Positions 44,375-57,058 of a stretch of DNA of 64,000 nucleotides are shown here, in pieces. The stretch's first letter is position 1. The number at the start of each line of letters is the position of its first letter. The translations under genes were made by a program, and so were the position numbers. This DNA comes from Scilla litardierei (taxonomy: Eukaryota; Streptophyta; Magnoliopsida; Asparagales; Asparagaceae): contig CM061141.1 of assembly GCA_030789695.1 (NCBI GenBank), positions 196,303,689-196,367,688 of the forward strand, in the 5' to 3' direction. The notes under the pieces were generated by a model that was not told the origin of the DNA, made no database searches, and worked only from the letters and a program-made list of their open reading frames with translations.

Positions 44375-44392
44375 GACCTGCATGGGCCACCA
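44375..44392 (-). promoter_or_regulatory. tRNA-Ile-type primer site, leftward
   Basis: Minus-strand TGGTGGCCCATGCAGGTC, 9 bases from the LTR edge at 44401. This is the third identical example in the window. Confidence 0.65.
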
Positions 44393-44400
44393 CAAAAACA

Positions 44401-45440
44401 TGTCACGCCTCGCTTCCCATTATACTTAGAAGTAAGGATGCGAGCGGGTCTACATGGGTCGAGGCGGTGAAGCCTAAGCCCAATAAGCGTCTGTGAGTAA
44501 CAACCAAAACGCATATTGTTGCAATGCAACATAACAACAGAAATAATCATAGAAGTAGCCATCATCTAGAAAAGAAAGTACACAATAAAAATAAGGCCCC
44601 AAACATGGCCAACAAACAGAGTCTGCAAAATGGGTACACACCCAACAGATAAGCAAAAAGTAAAACTCTAAAGCAACAACAGCAGTGAATCTCTACGGCT
44701 GGTCCTCTATGGGGAGAACCTCTGGGTCAACGTACTCCTGGTCCAATGGATCACTTTGATCCAGCAGCTTTTCCTCCTGGTATCATGTCTCGTAACCTGA
44801 CATACATTCAAACAACATAGAATGTATGTCAGCAAGGGTCCTGCAAGATATGGTTAGAAGAGAACCCTTGGCAAGATAAGTGAATCCACCTTCAAGTGCC
44901 CCCGAAGGCGACCCGTTTACTACCGGCTAGTGCCCGGGAACCCAACCCCACCCATGTGTACTTCCTGGACCACGAGCCATGATGCTAAACCGTCATATAC
45001 TGGAACACGAGCCAGACTAGTCACAAGTGACCCTACTGGAACACGAGCCAGACTAGTCACATGTGACCGACAAGAATAGCAAACTATGAGCCAACGACAT
45101 GTATGTCTATGAGCCAACGACATATATTATCTGTGAGTTAGCCAAACCGGCCATCATGTTCCATGTTGTTCAATTTATTTGTTCCATTGTCTGTTCTGTT
45201 CGTGTTGTAACAAGTACGAGCATTTTTCTTAAGGGTGTCCACACACACGCACGGAAGTTTATGTTTAGCTTTCCGCAAAGTATGTTTTAGTGTCAATGTA
45301 ACATGGCAATCTTGTGTACAATATCACAGTTTAAGTTTTAAGATAGTGACACAAAAAACATATAATAAACTGCACGCTTGCTTGTTTCCGTTGTTTTTGG
45401 TGTCGACGGGTCCGTACGGGAGGCGCGTACGTTTTCTGCG
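44401..45440 (-). repeat. Gypsy LTR, leftward, outer edge uncertain
   Basis: Starts TGTCACGCCTCGCTTCCC, the reverse complement of the shared LTR end. A block at 44940-45120 repeats GAACACGAGCCAGACTAGTC twice. The outer edge is not defined. 45400-45440 has a GTACGG-rich stretch like the LTR start of the complete element. Confidence 0.65.
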
Positions 45441-45807
45441 TTATACGGTTCCGATTTCAGATTAAAGTGAAGTTAATGTATTTATCAACTAGCATCTGAT
45501 ATTGTGAAACTAATACCAATATGCTGATATCTAAATATTAGTATACTATCATTATATATGTAGGTAGACTGACATACTGCTAACGGCATGTAATTCATCA
45601 TATGCTTAATGACACATTAACCTATTATTAGCACTCTCTAACATACTAACATATACTTTTACTGGTTATTTAACACACTAACATTCTTATTAACAAATAT
45701 TTAGATACTGCTATTATGCTAACATTTACAGCAATCTATTATACTAACTTATAATACAGATGTATCTAATAACCTGCTAACAATTACACGTACTACTATA
45801 TAATTAT

Positions 45808-45813
<6 letters not shown>
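45441..45813. other. No recognisable gene
   Basis: Very AT-rich, with loosely repeated CTAACAT/ACTAAC motifs. Nothing coding. Confidence 0.5.
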
Positions 45814-45868
<55 letters not shown>

Positions 45869-46162
45869 GAGGAATAGTGTGAATCTTTATTAGAAATATA
45901 GTGTACAAAAATTACATAGACAGTGCACAGTAAAAAGGTAAGTGGGAGGGGGGAGAGGGCACAAGCGCCGTCACCCTCTACCCACCACCCCCTTGCCGTA
46001 TACCTGCCCAAGGAGAATAACATTACAAAAATGTGACGTGACCAGTCTAAGAGAACGACCTTCCAGCTACTTTACCCAGCATCTCTAAATTCCCACTTAT
46101 CCATAACCTCCTTTGCCTCCTGAGTATTTGCATCAAGATGATGGAGAGTATCCCTAACCGAT
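45814..46162 (-). pseudogene. LINE 3' end, leftward, with (TA)n tail
   Basis: On the minus strand, the last codons of a LINE ORF2 (VRDTLHHLDANTQEAKEVMD, KWEFRDAG, stop), then a 3' UTR and a (TA)n tail at 45814-45865. The ending matches the FANWEFRDLD-type ending of the leftward LINE at 50950. Only about 350 bases survive. It meets the rightward LINE across an 18-base TA tract at 46162-46180. Confidence 0.8.
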
Positions 46163-46180
46163 ATATATATATATATATAG

Positions 46181-46535
46181 AAAACAGCAGGCGGGCATAG
46201 GCCATCTCCAGTCTTTTCGCAAGGTGGTCACTGCTTTGAGATGCTTAATCACTCTGAATTCTAAAACACCCCCTAGAGCATCTGATGCCACTACTGAGCC
46301 TATTTTGGACATCACTTTGGAGGCAAATGCTACCCTCAGTCCTGATGGCAAGAGGAACAATGTTATTCAAAATAATGAATTAACGGAGGCAATGCCGCAA
46401 GACCCAGTATTTGATAATCCCCTTTGGAATGAGGAGCGTCTGGAAATGCTAAAAGAAGCTGAGCTAATAAAAGGGAAAAAGCATGGCGCCCTCAGTGCTG
46501 GCCCTGCTACACGGCGAAGCAGTAGGCTTAAATAA
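46181..46535 (+). pseudogene. LINE ORF1 C-terminus
   Basis: Open frame from the truncation point to a TAA at 46533-46535, ending with a basic ATRRSSRLK tail. ORF1 proteins of plant LINEs bind the element RNA, and such a basic C-terminus is common. The RNA-binding and zinc-knuckle regions upstream are missing. The ORF2 start follows about 37 bases later. Confidence 0.65.
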
Positions 46536-46572
46536 GTGTCTACACATTCGCACCCCACTCTTACACTTTTCA

Positions 46573-49500
46573 ATGACTATGTTGATTTGGAATACCAGAG
46601 GCTTGAACAATGCTGTGCGACGAAAGGATCTTAGATACATAATAAAGAAGGTAAACCCTTCGATCTTAGTTCTATTGGAAACTAAGCTTAGACATGAGAC
46701 TATTATTAGTAAGTCATGCATCCCCAAGGACTGGAGAACTATTAACAACTTCTCATTACATGGAGGAGGCCGTATCTTGATGGGTTTTAACCCCATAGTG
46801 TGGCAAATAAGCGTAGTTTCTATGTCAACTCAACACATTACTATCCGGTGTATAAATAAAGGGGGATTCTTGTTCGCTTTCTCTGCTATTTATGGAAGCA
46901 ACAGCTACAATGAAAGAAGTCTCCTTTGGAAGAACCTGAAAGAGGATGCGGCAATCTTGAGCAATGAAGCATGGCTTGTGGGAGGTGATTTTAATTGCAT
47001 ATTGTCCACCAATGACAAAGTGGGAGGCCGTCGTGTGGAGGCTTCCAAGTTATATGAATTCAACAACTGCCTTAATGATTGCCGATTACAGACGCTCAAG
47101 CATACTGGGGTGCGGCTGAGTTGGTGCAATAAACGTATTGGAGTCCAGCGCATCTCTGCTCAATTGGACCGCGTCCTATGCAATGCTGAGTGGATTAGCA
47201 AGCTACCGGATTCATCTTTTGTGTACTTATCTCCAAATTCCAGCGACCATGCTCCTATGTCTGTCAATCTTCATCCCAAGGTACTTTCTGATCCGAAGCC
47301 ATTCAAATTTTTCAACCACTGGATTAATTTGCCAGGTTACCATGATATTATTACTTCCTCCTGGGCGCACATGGACCGTGGGACCCGTATGTTCCAGCTT
47401 GTTCGTAAATTGCGGCGTGTAAAATTCGACCTTAAATCTTGGTCTTCCCTTCACCAAAATTCTAATGCTACCCATAAATGCCGAGCCCAGCTGGAGGCCA
47501 TTAGGGGAGAAATCTCTCTTCACTATGACCGTGATTTACAGGAAAGAGAGCACAAATTGGCCAATGATCTTGCTACTCTGATGGACATGGAGGAAGAGAT
47601 GTACCGCCAACGAAGTAGGCAGGATTGGTTGGACCTTGGTGACAAAAATACTAGATTCTTCTACAATGCGATGAAGTCCAGACAATGCCGCAACAACCTC
47701 GGTCTTTTGGTGGATGCAAATGGTGTTCAGAGTAGAACTTATGAAGATATAAAATCTGGTGCTGTTGCCTTCTATGAATCCTTGTACAATCAAAGCACAT
47801 ACTGGAACGTGTTCCCCAAGCTTGTGCCTAAAAAGAAGATTAAAAGTGAAACAGCTTCATGGCTTGAAAGAATTGTGACAGCTGACGAAATCAAGGATGC
47901 TGTTTTCGGTATTGGCGCAAGCAAAGCACCGGGTCCTGATGGATTCAACGGCTTCTTCTACCAACATAACTGGAACATAATTGGGTCTGATGTAGTTGCT
48001 GCAGTACAATCTTTCTTCAGCTCAGGCTCCATGCTTCGGTAGGTAAACCACACATTCCTTACATTGGTCCCAAAAAGCTCCAATGCTACTTCTCTGGGAG
48101 ATTACAGACCCATAGCTTGTTGCAATGTCATTTACAAGATTATTAGCAAAGTCATTTGCAACAGGTTAAAGACTTTTATCCATGATCTTGTATCCCCGAA
48201 CCAGTCTGCCTTTTTGCAAGGGCGGCTTCTTTCTGACTGTGCCCTCCTGGCCCATGAACAAATTAGAGATTTTAGCAATCCCATGGGGGCCAGAGCGTGC
48301 TTAAAATTGGACCTTAGAAAGGCGTTTGATAGCGTGAATAGAGAGTTTGTGTACTACATCTTACATCAAATGGGTTTTGGTCACAAGTTCATTGGTTGGA
48401 TCAGGGAATGCATCTCCACTGCCTCCTACTCCGTTATGGTCAATGGATCACCGGTAGGATTCTTTGGTGGAAACAGAGGGCTCAGGCAAGGCGACCCTCT
48501 CTCACCCTACCTATTTGTCATTATTATGGAATGCTTCACTATTTTGTTGGACAAAGAACTTACTAAAGGGGGTATTCAACCTATGAGGAGGGCTGGTGCT
48601 ATCTCTCACATTCTATTTGCTGATGATTTACTAGTGTTCTGCCGTGCCAATCAGAAATCATTCAGGTGCCTTAAAAACTTACTTAATGACTTGCAGAATT
48701 TTACAGGTCTGGAAATCAACTGGGACAAAAGCATATCTATGTTTAGCAAAGGAGTTAAGAATCCGGGAGAACTAGCTAACTATCTGGGAGTCAAACATGC
48801 TCATGCAATCACTACATACTTGGGCCTCCCCTTATCCCCCAAGTATCCCAAGGCTCACATGTATAACAGGCTTATTGATAAGTGCAGGAAAAGAATGAGT
48901 GGTTGGACTTCATCAACTCTATCGCTTGCTGGAAGCATTGAGTTGGTAAGAACAGTCATATATGGCATGATAATGTTTTGGGTGCAAGTGTATAAACTGC
49001 CTACATCTGTTTTGCGAACCTTAACTACCATGTGTCGTAAATTCATCTGGGGCACATCTAGTTCTTGGGCCTGGAATGACTCTTGCAGACCAAAGGAAGA
49101 GGGAGGAGTTGGTTTACGATTACTAGCAGATCTGAATCTAGCTGCTGGTATTAAGCTGACATGGAGATTACTCAATTCTAGAGGGCTTTGGGCGAAGTAC
49201 ATGAGAGACAAATACAAGGATTCATCCACTTTCTATGAAGCAACTAGATCGGCCACCCAATCTGGCACTTGGAAGTTTCTACTTCATTGTAGAAGTCTGT
49301 CGCAGAGGATTATTATGAGGAAGGTGAGAGACGGAAAAGATACCTTGTTCTGGCATGATAACTGGCTACCGGGTGGACCCTTAAAATCCCAATTCAGTAT
49401 ACCGGATGGCGCCAGCATGAAGCACGTATCTGAGTATTGGGACGGATCCAAGTGGATTGAAAGCACTGAGATTCAAATGATTAGACCACTCCTGCAGCAT

Positions 49501-50121
49501 CAGAAACTAACGGTGGGAGCAGACTCCTGGGCGTGGAAAAATAATAGTGGCTGCATGTTTAAAGAGGCTTGGGATGTGGTTCGCAACAAAGCCTCTCACT
49601 TTCCCTTTTACAGCCTGATTTGGTACAGTCAACATATCCCGAAGTACTCCATAACACTACTGAGAGCTTTTAAAGATAAACTACAAACCAAAAACCGCAT
49701 GGAGAATTGGATGAGCCTGCCAACTAATACGTGTACTCTGTGCTTGGGGAATTGCCTGGAAACATCCGGTCATCTCATTTTTCAATGTCCTTATTCTAAC
49801 TACATTTTACACAGGTCATTGCTAAAGCTCGGATGCTTGGCCCCATCTGATGTTACGCTGGCTAGCATTGGGAAATATATAATGGGAAAATTCAAGGAGA
49901 GGGGGCCGTTGGGTACTCTAGGTAGGACGGTTCTTGCGGCAGCCGTCTGGCATCTATGGCGTGAGCGCAACAGACGTGTGTTTGAGAATAAAAGCAAACC
50001 CAAGACTATTTTATTTGAGGACATCGCTGCAGATGTGCGCACTGTGCTGAGAAACAGGGATGATATTGATGACCAATCCAAAAATGCATACGATAATTGG
50101 GACATTCATGGAATTGGATGA
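46573..50121 (+). CDS. LINE ORF2: endonuclease, reverse transcriptase, C-terminal zinc domain (one amber codon)
   Basis: Start taken at MTMLIWNTRGLNN (46573), which places the endonuclease N-terminus normally. The longer frame from 46483 overlaps ORF1. The apurinic-type endonuclease shows LLETKLRHE, FSAIYGSN, GGDFN and SSDHAP. The RT has LGDYRPIACCNVIYK, FLQGRLLSD, KLDLRKAFDSV, GLRQGDPLSPY and catalytic FADDLLVF. The C-terminal domain has CTLCLGNC, SGHLIFQC and WHLWRERNRRVFE. A TAG at 48040-48042 (LR-stop-VNH; the related LINE has Q) is the only visible break in about 1180 codons. It ends IHGIG at 50121. Were it read through, the enzyme would look intact. Confidence 0.92.
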
Positions 50122-50322
50122 CCATTGCTCTTCGTGGCATCTTAGAGAATGTATTTTGTATGGTATTTTGTTATGTCTTGTGGTCCGGAGATTAGATGCT
50201 ATTGCAGTTGATTTAGGGTGACGACGCTTGTGTCCTCTCCCCTATTCACTTGCACTGGCACACTAATGCCAGACCATATTGTAAATACTGTATTCCCTCA
50301 ATAAAATTTCTAACTTACCCTG

Positions 50323-50369
<47 letters not shown>

Positions 50370-50374
<5 letters not shown>

Positions 50375-50750
50375 CTTCAAATGCGAAAAAGAGGCTTTTC
50401 GCACCGTGCGAAAAGATTTTTATCTTTTTTTTGAAATTTTTTTTTTCAAAAATTCTTTTTTTGATGTTTAATCCATACAATTATATACCCCAGGGAAAAT
50501 AATGGGTGAACCCGTTGGGCATTAGAGCACCCATCCACCCGTTACAAATTTAACGGTCTCAAAACGTGCGAATTTGATGAAATGCCTTGATCGAAGGCCA
50601 AATGACATTATTTCTCAACCATTATTTTTTGAGGGGGGTATAACAACATATAATGAGGGTGGAAAAAATAATTTTTGAAAAAAAAATTTCAAAAAAAATC
50701 TAAAAACATTTTCGCACGGTGCGAAATGTTTGCATTTGAAAATTTTCCTA
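50370..50750. mobile_element. MITE with long inverted repeats in TA repeats
   Basis: About 380 bp with terminal inverted repeats of about 85 bp: left TTCAAATGCGAAA and TTTCGCACCGTGCGAAAA, right the reverse complement TTTTCGCACGGTGCGAAAT and TTTGCATTTGAAAATTTTCC. Each arm contains a poly(T)/poly(A) run. No coding capacity. (TA)n lies on both sides, so a TA target duplication (Tc1/mariner-like) is plausible but cannot be proven in a TA array. Confidence 0.82.
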
Positions 50751-53700
50751 TATATATATATATATGTGTGTGGAAAGTTAGTCATTCTTTATTAAAAGAT
50801 AAATAATTACAGATTACAATATATTAGGTGTAAGGTTTTATTAAAAAGAGGATAGGGCACACGCGCCGTCACTCTTTAATAATAAAACCCCACCCTAAAG
50901 CAATCTTTACAACAAGGAGAAAGATAAGGATATGAAAATCCAAGGAAGTCAGTCCAAATCTCTGAACTCCCAATTCGCAAATGCTGAAGCTTCCTCTGCA
51001 TTAGCATGTTCTTGGTCTCTCAAGGCCACCCTGATATCCGCAGCAATCTCTTCAAAGAGGTCAGTTTTCCCCTACTTTTTCCTTCAAATATTCTCCTATT
51101 ACGTTCCCGCCAGATATGCCAAATCAAAGCCGATAAAGTAGTTTTAGCTAATCTGCTCATAGTATTTTTACCTCCAAATTGCGTTAAATAATAATCGCCA
51201 ACTTCCGCAAGTGAAGGTTCAATATGATTCTGAATGTTCATCTTCAGCAACGACCTTTTAAGAATATAGCTAGAGTAGCTACAATTAAAGAACAAATGGT
51301 TTGAATTTTCTGCATTGCCATCTCCACGTAGAACACAGTCCACCGGTGTGTTAATACCCCATTTGCTAATAATATCCCTAGTCAGGAGCTTGCCCTTGAA
51401 GGCTCTGAGCAGACAAAGAGACATTTTTGGGACATGTCCAGGAAACCAGACTAACTTCTCAAATTGAAATGGGATACCTTGAATTCGCACTCCCTCCCAG
51501 GCCTCTTTAAATCGGAACTTATCAGCATCGACAACTGAAGAGGAACTCGACGTGTGGGAACGACATTTAGGCACCCAGACCCAACGGTCAACCCCACAAG
51601 AGATAGCCGAATTTGCAAGATGGGTCCGAACATGAGCAAGTTCCGGACAGTCAATCCAAGCACCACCAATCCAGTATTCACTAACCTTCTTCATGGAGGA
51701 AGCAGGAGGAACAGGAACCAAGTTCTTGAGAGGGCCGCAATCTAGCCAAAAATCATGCCAAAAAAGAGTAGATCGCCCATCCTTAACAACCCTCCTGATG
51801 AGCAATTGGGATACAGGTCTACACTTAAACATGTACTTCCATGTACCTGATTGTGTCACTAAACCTTTTGCCGCATAGAACCCACCATTCTCCTCGTATC
51901 TGTTTCTCATATGCTTAGCCCAAATGCCTTCTGAATTCAGAAATCTCCAAGTGAGTCTAATTCCCGCAGCCACATTTAGATTCTCCAGCAAACGGATACC
52001 CACCCCCCCTTCAGATTTGGGGGTACAGATATCCTCCCACGTCCAAGCTCTGAGGGACCCATAATAAATCTTCTACAAAGGAAAGAAATAGTCCGGACTA
52101 TGGAAAGAGGCATACGGAACGCTGCATCCAAAATGCAACCCTACCATAAATTACAGTTCTGACAAGCTCAATCCTGCCAGAGATAGATAATGTCTTTGTC
52201 GCCCAACCCATAAGTCTCTTCCTGCATTTATCCACCAGTCTACTGTACATAGGGGATTTAGGATACTTGGACGATAAAGGCAAGCCCAGATATGTGGAAA
52301 TAGTAGTAGAGATTTTAATACCCAAGTAATCAGCCAAACCAGACCTATTCTTAGTCCCCTTACTGAAAAGAGCGGAACTCTTGTCCCAATTAACATGTAG
52401 CCCAGTATAATCATTAAATTCATTTAGCAAAGACATGATGCAACTAAATGATTTTTGATTAGCTCTGCAGAACACTAGGAGGTCATCAGCAAACAAAAGG
52501 TGGGAAATTGTTCCAGAACGTCTCATCGGTTGTAGAGCCCCACTACTAAGTGATTTAGAAACCAATATACAGAAAGCTTCCATAACAATTACGAACAAGA
52601 ATGGAGAAAGAGGGTCTCCTTGCCTGATCCCCCTGTTGCCATCGAAATATCCCACTGGCGAACCTTTAATCATTACAGAAAATGTGGGTGTAGTAATACA
52701 TTCTCTGATCCACCCAATAAAAACATTTGGAAACCCCATCTGTCTCAGAAAGTAAAGGATGAAATCCCTATTAACGCTATCAAGAGCCTTCCTCAGATCA
52801 AGCTTCAGACAAGCCCTTCCCCCCATAGGGTTACTAATGTCTCTTATCTGCTCGTGTGCCACAAGGGTACAATCAGATAATAATCTCCCTTTAAGGAACG
52901 CCGCCTGATTAGGAGAGATTAGCTCATGAATCACCACCTTGAGCATGTTGCAAATAATTTTGCTAATGATCTTGTATAAGAAATTACAACAGGCTATCGG
53001 CCTATAGTCCCCAATAGATGTTGCATTAGTGTTCTTTGGCACAAGAGTCAGATGGGTGTGGTTTAGCTGTCTTAGAAGAGTGCCAGTATTGAAAAATGTC
53101 TTAACAGCCAAAGAGACATCCTCCCCCACAATATGCCAATAATGCTGAAAGAAGTGACCATTAAAACCGTCAGGGCCTAGAACCTTATCTGGTCCCATCT
53201 GAAAAACAACATTCCTGATCTCCTCATTGGATATTCTCCTGATAAGCCAAGCCGAAGCATCCATAGTAAGAATACGCTTTGGGGTGAGATCAGGGAAGGA
53301 ACTTCTATAATGTTGCTGGTTATATAACCCAATATAATAATCAACGGCCTCTTTTTTGAGGGCATCATATAACATATCTTGCCTACCAGCAGCATCCACA
53401 AAGTGACTTAAGTTGTTGCGGCTTTCTCTTGATTTCACAGCATTATAAAAAAAATTCGTATTGCGGTCCCCCAGGGACATCCAATCTTGCCTGCTTTTCT
53501 GGCGGAACATCTCTTCTTCTAGGCTCAAAGCATTAGATAAATCTTTAAGCAAAGCATTTTCTCGGGCTTGTACAGTTACATCAGAATATAGGAGGGGGTT
53601 ATTCCTAATAGCCTCAAGCTTAGTGCGGCTAGAATTAACAAGCTTGGAAGCATGATGCATAGTAGACCAGGATCTGATAGTAGGCTTCAAGAGTCTCAAT

Positions 53701-54211
53701 TTTTGAGCCACGCAGTACATAGGAGTGCCCGCAACATAGCTTCCCCAGCTATTCGAGATAATCTCAGAAACACCAGGGCACTTGGACCAATAATTAAAAA
53801 ATTTGAAGGGCTTAGGATCAGAGTATACCTGAGGGTGAAGCCGTACTAACAGAGGAGAATGATCACTAGTGTGTGGATCCAAGTACTCCATATACAAATC
53901 AGATAGAAGAGAAAGCCAAATGTCATTAACAAAAACGCGATCAAGCCTGGCAAAAATACGTCCAGACCCCACACGTCTATTACACCAGCTGAGTTTGCCT
54001 CCAGTGCTTTTGAGCTCCATCAGTCGACAAGTACTAATACATTCATTGAAGTCCAGAAGAAATTTTTCCTCCACCTTCCTCCTCCCAACTTTGTCCGCAG
54101 ACTTTAGACAGTATTAAAATTGCCCCCAATCATCCACGCTCCAGTATTCAATGATCCCGCATCATTTTCCAAGTGGGTAATTAGTATAACTCCCCATTTT
54201 CCAAGTGGGTA
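50751..54211 (-). pseudogene. Leftward LINE, 5'-truncated, with 3' UTR and (TA)n tail, copy B
   Basis: Full 3' end of the LINE also seen at 1-2187. From the right: a truncated endonuclease (GGDFN near 54118-54132, TSDHSP), RT in one frame down to 52098 (GIRQGDPLSP, LFADDLLVF), frameshifts between 52003 and 52120 (one base missing relative to copy A), then the C-terminal zinc domain from 52003 (CVLRGDGNAENSNHLFFNC, WHIWRERNRRIFE). Another frameshift near 51060 precedes the natural end FANWEFRDLD at about 50950. The 3' UTR and a short (TA)n tract end near 50751. It is not functional. Confidence 0.92.
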
Positions 54212-54797
54212 CAATGGGGAGTCCCTACTTCTCCTTATTGTGTTTTATGCTCGGGCAACATTCATGAAGATTTGAATCATATATTTTTTGAGTGCAGTTA
54301 TACTAATTACCTCCTTTGCAGGAGCTTTTTTAAATTGGGGATCACCACTGTCTTGCCACCCTCTTTATCTGGGATTGGTGATTTTATTCTTGCGCAGTTT
54401 TATGCTATGAATGGTGTGGGCAAGCTGGCCAGGATGGTTCTAGCTGCTTTGACATGGCACATCTGGAGAGAGCGTAACAGAAGGATCTTTGAATGATCTT
54501 ATCTAATGCAGACTGTGCTCTTTGATGCTATAGCTGAGGATGTTAAAATCGCCTTGAGACATGTGACTTGTGAGCATGATGTTGAGGACCCTATCCCCTC
54601 TAACTGGGGCTTCTTAGGCTAGGATGCTATTACTTGTATTCTTTGTTTTCTTATTTGGCACTATGGGTAGCGGATGGTGTGTGGTATGGGTGGGTATGGG
54701 CGCCTGTGCCTTTGCCCATCATACAGACATCCTTCTTCCACCCATGAGTACCTTGTAATTTTTTCCTGAGATCAATAAAGATGCAAAGTATATTCTT

Positions 54798-54833
<36 letters not shown>
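54197..54833 (+). pseudogene. Rightward LINE 3' end, copy B
   Basis: Same as 2173-2829 but with a TGA at 54494-54496, directly after RRIFE, where copy A has GGA. The (TA)n tail is shorter (about 54800-54832). Confidence 0.85.
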
Positions 54834-54835
<2 letters not shown>

Positions 54836-55249
54836 TATAAAACACAACCTTTTTTGAATTTTTATCCTACTAGGACAAAGTTTGTCCTACGTGGCCACAA
54901 AATGCTGACTGGGACAAAAGATAAATGATGACTAGGATTAGGTTGGGGGGAAACTTGGGAAGAAAATGTTTGAAAATTGGAAATGGGGGGAAATGATTTG
55001 TTTTGAAACCAAAAATTTGAAATATGATGGTGGAAACCAAAAATTTCGGGGGGGGGGGGGAAAGCTCATCGTTTAAGACATTAAATAAAATGCGGCCATC
55101 ACTCTTTCCCCCAGAAAAAATCTCAGCCCATGGCTCATCAAAGGCAGAAATCAGACGAGTTAAGGAGTTTTCTCCTTCGAATTCAAAGCCAGACGATTTA
55201 AGTCTTTAGAAATCGGAGCATACATTTCAAAGGATATCTCGCAACGGGT

Positions 55250-55354
55250 GAGCCTCCACATTCCTCCTCCCTCCCACAATCTCCAGCACGGTCATCCCAT
55301 AGCTGTACGTCGGACTTTGCCGTGATCACCACCTCCCGAGATCCACTCAGTCTG
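55250..55354 (-). pseudogene. S-domain receptor-like kinase fragment, copy B
   Basis: Same residues and the same two frameshifts as at 3241-3345, with one extra substitution in the glycine-rich end. Confidence 0.72.
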
Positions 55355-56250
55355 TTTTAATTCGGTTCTCCTTCAATCCATCCCTGACATCTTTTTAGCC
55401 AAATCACCCTTCAATCCTGTTCGAGTATATAGGAGGCTGTTGGATTGGGGGCCACCGGATAGCCTTGTTGCAAAATCGACCTCTTTCGGATCAGAATACT
55501 GGCATTAGAACAGGATCGCCTCCACCAGATCAGAGGCCGAACACGATTAGCTGCATGTTGAGGAACTGGAGGACTTGAACTGATATCTACCTTCCACCGG
55601 ATCACCCTGCTACAGACTTGAACAGGATTTGGATCTGAATATAGTTGGATCTGCTACAGATCACCATGCTGCTAGATCACCCCTCAATCCCGCTGTTATA
55701 ATTTCACCAAGGAATCCATCATCGTATTCCGATCTGCATTTGGATCTGCTTACGGCCTCTGCTCCTTCTGTTTGTATTTGGATCTCTATTTCGACATGGT
55801 ACGCCTACAGCCTCTTATCCTTTTGTTTGTATATGAATCTACAAAATTTCTAATTTTTTTGTTTGGTTTCTTGACTCTTTTGACAGTTCTGTGGTGTGGA
55901 ATTGATGGATTTGGATGATGCCACACGAGACTGGGGGTTGAGATTTTGTAATCCCCAGGGATGCAACTGCCATGAACATCGTCCCTTTTTCTAAAGGCAC
56001 GCTATCTAGCTATGTGTTCATGCACTCCATGTGTTTGTGAGTGTTCCTTAATGGGTTTTCTCATTGTTTCTTGCTCTATTTGAATCTCTTATACTTTCAG
56101 TACTAATCTCATTGAGTGCATAAAATTTTATGAAGATATACTAAATCTGTTCTTTAATATAAATTGAATTTTCTTGCTTATGTCCAGTTTGGTATATATG
56201 GAAGTTTAAAATATTGGTACATAGTCAAGTTATATGATGACTTCATGCAT

Positions 56251-56680
56251 GTTTCTTGGGTTGGAAGGGAAATGGTTGAGAGGTTTGGGTTCAGCAAGAA
56301 GATTAGAAATGCTGCCATCGGAGGCCCTGGCGGAAACCCATTCCTTGGGTAGCAGGTATGCAGATGTCAAGACCTAGCAGCGTTAGTATCCATGATATAT
56401 TCAACTGTCAGTTAAGTAGGTTTATTTTAACCATGGCTCTTTTAATACTTTTCGAGACAGATGTCATCACAGAAGGATTGCTCCATGGAAACGAAAGATG
56501 TTGTCGATGCTGAGGTGAGAGCTGGTAGGGACGGGTTACTCAAGAGCCAAACAAATCATTACCACACACATCGATACCCTTCATAAACTTGCCCAGCTTC
56601 TCATTGAAAAGGAAACAACAGACGGCAAGGAGTTCATGAGTCTATTCATTGATTGTATAGCTAAATTGTTTGCTATATGA
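56251..56680 (+). pseudogene. FtsH C-terminal exons, copy B
   Basis: Same two exons, intron and amber codon (56350-56352) as 4242-4671. Here the acceptor before exon 1 reads CAT instead of CAG, so it has also lost that splice signal. Confidence 0.85.
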
Positions 56681-57058
56681 TTTAACGAAAAAAACTGTCA
56701 TATAGATTCGTGTCTGTTGTAATTCTATGTTCATAACACATTGGTCTCAACACAATGAAGGACTTAATGTAATATAACGGTTTTGTCAACAATACAATTT
56801 TCCTTAGTGGTTTACATATCACCTTAAAGAGTGCTTCTAACTTGAGATTCCGGCATATTGCATTACAAGCTAGAAATTCAAATCTGAACTTTCCTTTATA
56901 GGATTAGTACTGAAATAGATTTGCTTATGTCCAGTCAAGTTATATGACCACTTCCTATAACCAATTGGATTTGCTTGCTTATGAACCTTCATGTACTAAG
57001 TTTACACATTATTCGGTTAAGCAATCTAGGAGAAAGCAAGGTGGGAGTGTGCACGACA

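Larger units (their letters stand above)
46181..50369 (+). mobile_element. Rightward LINE, nearly complete ORF2
   Basis: The end of ORF1, all of ORF2 with one amber codon, a 200-base 3' UTR and a (TA)n tail at 50324-50369. The 5' end is truncated inside ORF1. It forms the right half of a head-to-head LINE pair. Confidence 0.9.
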
